NCBI RefSeq assembly: GCF_964019385.1
Contig: NC_088647.1
Span: 2,147,985 to 2,211,984, forward strand
Length of the DNA stretch: 64,000 nucleotides
From: Sycon ciliatum
Lineage: Eukaryota; Porifera; Calcarea; Leucosolenida; Sycettidae
Direction of reading: 5' to 3'
Shown: positions 57,947-64,000 of the stretch, one piece after another
How positions within the stretch are numbered: position 1 is the stretch's first letter
Layout of the letters: each line of letters starts with the position of its first letter
Translations under genes and position numbers: made by a program
Notes under the pieces: model-generated
The model's input: the letters and a program-made list of their open reading frames with translations, nothing else
Database searches by the model: none
Told to the model about the DNA's origin: nothing

Positions 57947-60900
57947 GATCAAAACAAAAAGTAAAGTGGCTCAGAACTGGACAATTCACATCTCAATGGC
58001 TGTTAACTAAGGCCATCAGATATACTGAATCACCTAGTGAACAACTCAATGCAATGGAAAACATCCGGTTCTGAACACAGAGAAAAGCTTTTGCGGAAGG
58101 ACACAAAGTTTGTTGATCAGTGACAGCCAATATGGCTACAGTTTTGCAGAATTTACGCATCAGACCGACGTGGAAATAGGACTGGTTCTGTTCTGGATTG
58201 CATGGCTACCAATCTTTCCTAATTTTGAAGTACAATTTGTCTACAACCTTTTCTCAATACATGCGTCAGAACAGATAGCCATATCATCACAGGACAGCAC
58301 AACACATGGCTATCCTGAATACCTATAGCCACCTCTATTCATCATATTCATGCAAGACCCAACAGCACTGATCTTCAACAAAATAAGACAGTGGTGCACT
58401 TGCCTTGTAATATCTTCTGAATGGTCTCGTTTTACTGATGCTGGAGACATATTGTACCTGTGCAGGAAATAATGGAAAAATCGAAAACGCAAAGGCCAAC
58501 TTCTCAAAACTCATATTCATTATGCACCATATTTGGGTGAATGCTGCTCCTTGCTCATGACCCAGGCCAGCAATCATACCACGGACTAGTTTAGAAATTG
58601 CAACTCCCAGATGTCCTGGTTTCCTAGCCATGCTCACAGTTTGAGCCAAAAACACACTCTTTGCAGACTGGAAACCCACATGCAACACCACATAGAGCAA
58701 CAGAGAGCAGAAAACTGGCCAGCTAGTGTTTTCCTTCGATTTAATCACGTGTTTTCACCAGTATTTCCACAATAGTAATTTGTAAATTGTAGTATTTTGA
58801 AAGAGCCAAACCTCATTTGTCTACTACACATATAGCATACATAATGTAAATCGCCCAAAATCCGCCCAAAATCCGCCCAAAATCCGCGCTATTTTTAGAA
58901 CCAGCGAGTTTGCAACGACATGTACAACCGTTCGCAAAGCATTGGCGCCACCTCCATCATACCCATGGTTGAAGTTTGATTTCACGCTGGTTAATATTCG
59001 CGTTATGCTCTTCTCACAAAAATAGGGAACATTTATCTGCTGTGAATATTAGGCAGCTTAAAGTGGACAATAGTCAATTCAGGAATTGTGCAACAGAAGG
59101 CTGTTAGTGATCCCAATCAGATTTTAGATTGAATAATTCGTATAACATGAGGAATCCCGTTCTCATACAAACAAGTTGCTGGTTGTACTTATTTATGAAA
59201 CTGACGTTCTTAACTTTACTGCGGTTCAATTTAAAATAGCACTAAATTTTTCGGGCCTGGCCCATCATTACGGTACTTACTAGAACCGAAAAATGACCAA
59301 GAATGGCAGCATGGCTATGGGGCTGCATTGCTATAAGGCTGCATGCTTCTGACCTGGCACTCCAAAGAGCAGGCCGTGGCCAGACCCCATGCACCAGTCC
59401 AGTCTTGTGCCAGTGTGAGGGACCCAGCAGTGTCATCATCAGCAACAGCAGCCCACGCACGGTTAAATAAACAAATATTTGAAAACTGTCTTCTTCTCCA
59501 ACTGAAAACCGCTCTATTCGGGTAGCTGCTATTCATAGCAACTGATAGTTTGTCAGTTGACTATCCTCCTTTTTTCCGACTATGAAAAAAATTAAAATGA
59601 TTCTCATTCATTCATTCATTCATTCATTCATTGCGCTCTTGGCCAATCCAAACTCTGCACTCACGTCAAAAACACCACAGCGAGGACAATTCCGATAATA
59701 TTATATAGATTGATATTGACAATGTGTTGGAGTCCATAATGGCCGGGTCGTCGCTATTTCTTCTCAAAATGATTCTTGTTGTATGAAGTCTGAACTGAAA
59801 GTAGTCATCAATCTTACACCGTGCCTCATATGCTCCTTTCTTCTTTCTGTGCATCTTCCCACATCTTCATTCCATTCAGCCATTGTCTATCTTTACACGT
59901 ACACTCCATAGCACCCATCACCAATCAGAGCGGTTCCCTGCCTGTATTTTGTCTCAATGCAGTATTGAACCTCTCACATGGTATGTGTACCACAACATCA
60001 TCCGGTGTATCAAAAGTCAAAATACACTCTAACAAGTACACAATGCTGGTCTATGAATGCGTCAGAAAAATCACCGGAAAAAAACCTGGCTGATGTCCTC
60101 ACAGAGTGTGAAGAGATCATAGCTTGTAATCTACAGGTGATGATGTCATCATATGCACACATTACTTGGGATACTGCTAAACATTCCAATATGATTCTTT
60201 ATCTAGACCGGCTCGTGTCGTACACTTAAACAAAATCCGCTAGTTCCCTTCAATGACAATGACATCAACTGCATAACCTTCATAATTTCCCCGATCAAGC
60301 GGATGTATTTAAAACTATGTTACACACCTCATTCGACTAGATCAACACCACACCAGTCACATTTTACAAACATTTCCCTCACCACCCGGCAGCTATTGTT
60401 CCCATGTTGAACCCTGTCGAAATGGCTATGTTGAACAGATCCCTGCCCAGATCTGGCATGGAATGTGGGAAAACTTTACACGGTGGGTAATACCGTACTC
60501 AAAATTTGCTCTCATCAACCAGCAAACGGAGAACCAATTTACTGCGTCAATAGTGCTTACAATATTATTCCCTCTCGGAAATGTCCACCACTAGAAGTTG
60601 AAATAACTCCGCAGGAAAGACATCTGCCAGATGCAAACACAAAGTACAGTGAAAAGGACATCAACTTGACATGGTATGATATCCGTAGTACAAGTCATAC
60701 TAGACCGTATTTGTCGGAGAATAGTGCGCACTTTAGATGCACTATTTGAGCCTTAACCACAGGTTTCAAAGCCAATACGAAAATGCATTCATAACAGTAG
60801 TGTTATCCATCAAACTGTTGCGATGATGCTTTTATATTTCAAGCAAAGTTCAGATACACAGCTCATCTTTTCCAACAACATGTCATTATTAAAGCTCAAT

Positions 60901-61044
60901 AGGACCCGTGTTGCTTCAGATATGCCTACTGTATGGAAAGACTACAGACTTCTTCAGGCACAATAATCATCATTAGCAACCGTCATAAACGTATGCACCT
61001 CCATACTCATCACTCACTCTTCTTTCAATGCATACATTCTCAAT
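57947..61044 (+). repeat. Macrosatellite unit 11, least interrupted
   Basis: About 3.1 kb without large insertions, subtype B, very close to unit 6 before that unit gained its DIRS and LINE insertions. It is the best reference for the basic unit and supplies the empty sites at about 60310 and 60661. Contains a (CATT)n run at 59605-59632. Confidence 0.9.
59605..59632 (+). repeat. (CATT)n microsatellite
   Basis: About seven CATT units; the paralogous position near 26840-26875 is shorter and interrupted. Confidence 0.9.
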
Positions 61045-62030
61045 GATTAAAACAAAAAGTAAAGTCGCTCAGAACTGGACAATTCACATCTCAATGGCTG
61101 TTAACTAAGGCCATCAGAAATACTGAATCACCTAGTTAGCAATTCAATGCAATGCAAAACATCGGGTTCTGAACAGAGAGAAAAGCTTTTGCGGAGGGAC
61201 ACAAAGCTTGTTGATCAGTGACAGCCAATATGGCTACAGTTTTGCAGAACTTAAGCATCTGACCAAAAATGGAATGAATTTCATTTCGTCTTGTTTGCAT
61301 ACAGTAGTGACGCACATAAGGCCCATGCGCTTATGAGTGAGTTTTTGCGTATTTGCTAATTATTGCGGGTTGTTTTGTTGGTTTGCGCCTGAGTTGCTAG
61401 TGTACCGGTACCTTGCATAAGTATGCACATAGTTTAGTACTGCATTGCACATTGAACTATGTGAACATGGTGTTTTTGTGGTGTCTGTGTGTCGCAGGAT
61501 GTACTGCGCTTATTTGTGAGGGTGCGCTTATGCCCGGGCATAGGCACATGTGCTTATATGCGCGTCACTACGGTAGCCGCCAATCTTCCCTAATTTTGAC
61601 CTACAATTTGTCTACCTTTTCTCAATACATGCGTCAGAACAGATAGCCATATCATCACAGGACAGCACAACACATGGCTATCGTGAATACCTTTAGCCAC
61701 CTCTATTCATCATATTCACGCAAGCCCTGACAGCCCTGATCTTCAATTAAATAATGCTGAGGTGCACTTGCCTTGTAATATCTTCTGAATGGTCTCGTGT
61801 TACTGATGCTGGAGACATGTTTGTACCTGTGCATAAAGTAATGGAAAAATCGAAAAGCAGGGTCTCAAAAATGATATTCCTTTTGCACCTTTTTTGGGTG
61901 ATTTTGGCCGCTGAGATGGCTGCTGCTTGTTGATGACCCAGGCCAACAATCGTACCACGGACAAGTGTAAACATTACATCTCCCAGCATATTCATTATGC
62001 ACTGTGAAATATGCGATGTAACTAAGGTTC
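61045..62030 (+). repeat. Macrosatellite unit 12, truncated at its right
   Basis: Subtype C with the TAGTGACGC MITE. Similarity to the unit fades near 62000, after GTGTAAACATTACATCTCCCAG, so the array ends or is broken here. Confidence 0.8.
61302..61573. mobile_element. TA-flanked 0.3-kb MITE, copy 4
   Basis: Same family and site as the other three; left end CAGTAGTGACGCACATAAG, right end GCGCGTCACTACGG. An internal deletion makes it 272 bp. Confidence 0.8.
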
Positions 62031-62055
62031 TAAGGGGCTGCAGTGAAAAAGGAAT

Positions 62056-62506
62056 CCCGTGTTACCTCTATACAAGTGCAGTCTCTGGTAGAAGCTCTGT
62101 CTAATTTATAAGCGCACTCCAAGAGGGCTTCGAAGATATGCACGCGCAGTCTCCAACATAAGCGCAGGGCTTGTAATGGAGAACCGTATGGATCATGTCC
62201 ATGCAGGTTTGATGTCACACAGTATCACATAAACACAATCAGTCATGCTGTTGTAGGACTGTGATACTCGAGATAATACAGACTCAGTGTACCAGAAAGC
62301 AAAATACTTCAGTCCCGGTACCTGCTGGGATATTTCTGCTACGTTTATAATGAAAAATAATAGGCAATGTACATGCACCAGGTGGTTGAAAAATTATACT
62401 TCGAATTAAGCTCAGTCTCTAGTAGAAGCCCAACCTCCAATATAAGCCCGTTGTCCGGACTGGTTGAAAAGATACAAGCGCTGGGCTTATAATGGAGAAA
62501 ATACGG
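62056..62506. mobile_element. TA-type MITE with CCGTATTATCTC-like ends, copy 2 (diverged)
   Basis: Shares with 41067-41516 the blocks GGGCTTCGAAGATAT, CATAAGCGCAGGGCTT, GGATCATGTCCATGCA and GTCCGGACTGGTTGAAAA, and the right end AATACGG. The left end is degraded. From 62507 to 62767 I see only unassigned sequence and a short piece of the GCA-tract module. Confidence 0.6.
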
Positions 62507-62767
62507 TAAAGCAATAGACATTGAGCAAAAGAGAAGTTCGCTAGATTCACCTGTGAGTGAAACAAAGGAGAATGCGAACGTTGAGAATTCGTGTTCTGCT
62601 CCGGTACAGCCACACACAGAACACTACACTTGGGCGAAGCTGCCTTGCAAGACGGCCAACAGATACAATGAGTTGGTTAATTATCTTGACCTTGCAAGCG
62701 TTGGATTTTAGACACTGAAAGCCGACCATGTCCACAGCTGACCAACAAGACGTTTTAACTTTACATA

Positions 62768-63659
62768 CTGTAAATATACAAATTTTCGGCAGCTATTTAA
62801 TTTCGGCTATATTCGGCACCGACCCAAAACGCCTAAATTAAAACACCGATGAAATTTTTCACAGCATCTGTCGCACTATACTATGGATCTCAGCGCGTGC
62901 AGTGCGCAGGGTGTTTGCGCATACATTGCGTCATCGAGTTTTGAGTGCAGCTCGCGGACACAGCAGAAAAATGGCGACGGTCGATTTTCGACACTAGGGG
63001 ACGCGGTGGACACTAGCGGAATCGTCATCTTCATCGTCGTTCGAACATACTTTGTAATTCCCGCCGAAGGACAGCGTGGCCGAGGCGATATTGCCCCGGT
63101 CGATTTTCCTATAATTTTCCATGCGGCAAGAACCCACTTCAGAGAGGATTCAGTCAAAAATTCAGACGTTTTCTCCGGTTAGATAGTCCTAACTTCGATT
63201 TTCAGTGCATCAGCCATCGCGAACAGCGCCGCCATTATCACTCAGAGAGAAGACTTCGCGCTCAGTAGAAGAGGTGTTCACGCTGCGTCCAAGAGTGAAA
63301 GATTGTGCTCTTTGACCCTCCATAGTTCCTCTGAGATAGTGTCTGCGAGATAAGTAGCTTGGAGATGGCCGTAGAACGTGCTTTCCTGGACGCAATATTC
63401 AGCCATTTCTACTATCTTCTCCAACTTGATTTATTTCGAAAAAAATGTTCTTTTCCACGATTTCTGCACTGGACGCGTTTGGGATCGAAAATCTCACCTG
63501 CGCAGGCTGGCTGCGCAGTTCACGCGCTGAGATCCCTAACTATACCATGCCCTCTACCCCACGCCGAAAATAAATCGCCGCCGAAATGTCAAAAATCGTG
63601 AAGTGCCGAAATTTTGCAGCGCCGAAATTTTGCAGTGCCGAAATTTTGTATATTTACAG
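62768..63659. mobile_element. TA-flanked inverted-repeat element with GCCGAAATTTT repeats
   Basis: The left end CTGTAAATATACAAATTTTC and the right end GAAATTTTGTATATTTACAG are inverted repeats of about 24 bp (one indel or mismatch), each next to TA (62766-62767 and 63660-63661). GCCGAAATTTTGCA is repeated three times near the right end, with weaker TTTCGGC copies near the left. Frames of about 90-100 codons inside lack any known domain. Probably a mariner-superfamily non-autonomous element. Confidence 0.75.
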
Positions 63660-63661
63660 TA

Positions 63662-64000
63662 ACAGCTGATCTTCTCTTTTCAGAAGATTTATTAATTTTG
63701 CTTTGTTTTGGTCCGGTGTTGTTCCTATTCATTCTATTCAGTCGTCCCCAGCAAAACTAATTCACACTGAGAACTGATGGTGAGACTCTTTGTTCCTACC
63801 ACTAACAGGTGGACTTCACTCTAGACTGGCTTGGCAGATTGGAATAGCATAAGTTTTTTCTACTTCCCCTCTTTCATGTGCTCTGGAGAAGCTGACGACA
63901 AGAGTTTGAAGTGACTTGGGCAAGTTTTCAAGTGCTCAAACACCACAATTTGCATTGCTGCAAGGTTAGACGTGATGCTAATCTGTCAACATCAAACTCC
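63662..64000. other. Unassigned sequence
   Basis: AT-rich DNA beyond the last element. I see no reading frame, repeat or element end that can be supported. Confidence 0.5.

Larger units (their letters stand above)
1..62030 (+). repeat. Tandem macrosatellite array, about 12 head-to-tail copies of a 3.1-3.3 kb non-coding unit
   Basis: The same ordered set of blocks recurs throughout, always on the plus strand. The order is: a GATCAAAAC block; a GCCAATATGGCTACAG block; a GATAGCCATATCATCAC block; a CACTGATCTTCAACTA block; a CCACGGTTGAAGTTTGATTT block; a CAGACCTGGCACTGCAAAG block; a CAATCAGAGCGGTTCCCTG block; a GATGATGTCATCATATGCAC block; a GCGGATGTTTATAAAACTAT block; and a GAATAGTGCGCACTTTAGA block. 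Short reading frames found in one copy are usually shifted or broken in another, so conservation is at DNA level and the unit looks non-coding. Copies differ by scattered substitutions and small indels, and carry different transposon insertions. Unit boundaries are arbitrary because the array is continuous. The unit itself is not a family I recognise. Confidence 0.9.

Noticed and set aside
1..64000. CRISPR arrays, operons, ribosome-binding sites
   Set aside because: The sequence is eukaryotic; the regular repeats are kilobase macrosatellite units and microsatellites, not short spaced repeats.

Overview
This window is repeat-dominated DNA from a eukaryote, almost certainly an invertebrate animal. 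It carries Ty3/Gypsy, DIRS/Ngaro-like and non-LTR retroelements, many terminal-inverted-repeat DNA transposons and MITEs, a tRNA-derived SINE and a hammerhead-ribozyme retrozyme. There are no bacterial operons and no long host open reading frames. The species cannot be fixed from the sequence; the element mix would suit a sponge, cnidarian or similar genome, but that is only an impression. I found no intact host protein-coding gene. The only complete long reading frames belong to transposable elements.

The backbone from 1 to about 62,000 is a head-to-tail tandem array of about 12 copies of one non-coding unit of roughly 3.1-3.3 kb (a macrosatellite), all in the same orientation. I phased the units on the motif GATCAAAAC, which falls at 74, 3362, 8515, 12686, 19005, 25180, 32362, 36224, 43716, 49625, 57947 and (as GATTAAAAC) 61045. 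Apparent unit lengths vary from 3.1 to 8.3 kb because different units carry different insertions. After those are subtracted, most return to about 3.1-3.3 kb. Units fall into subtypes that tend to alternate, and blocks of several units are themselves duplicated: about 19.6-33 kb resembles about 51.7-62 kb.

Insertions in order: a 213-bp insertion with a perfect 48-bp inverted repeat (2777-2988); a 245-bp retrozyme with a complete type I hammerhead ribozyme on the minus strand (4563-4807); a composite insertion with tandem repeats (5413-6117); a TTAA-flanked piggyBac-type element (7013-7626) inside a larger insertion; a non-LTR retrotransposon 3' fragment plus a CT tract (8896-10097); a THAP-domain DNA transposon relic (12724-14002); a Tigger-type MITE (14944-15447, shared with 33961-34463); two further inverted-repeat elements (about 17228-17933 and 18025-18763); a TA-flanked 0.3-kb MITE present in four units; a mariner-like 1.06-kb element carrying a SINE and a 38-bp hAT palindrome (23306-24371 and 55332-56378); a DIRS/Ngaro-like element with RT-RNase H and an intact tyrosine recombinase (27561-30829); a 5'-truncated LINE (31184-31986); a Ty3/Gypsy element with identical LTRs (36308-39524); a MITE at 41067-41516 related to 62056-62506; a 1.2-kb element with CAGGGCT ends (46303-47537); a TA-flanked MITE (56953-57481); a local fold-back rearrangement (57541-57735); and a 0.9-kb inverted-repeat element beyond the array (62768-63659).

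Three items stand out: the retrozyme with its hammerhead; the Gypsy copy, whose 5' LTR is joined to an over-long copy of a tRNA-Leu 3' part and then directly to pol with gag and protease missing; and the 38-bp hAT insertion that consists only of its two inverted ends. Empty and filled insertion sites in paralogous units let many element boundaries and their relative ages be read directly.
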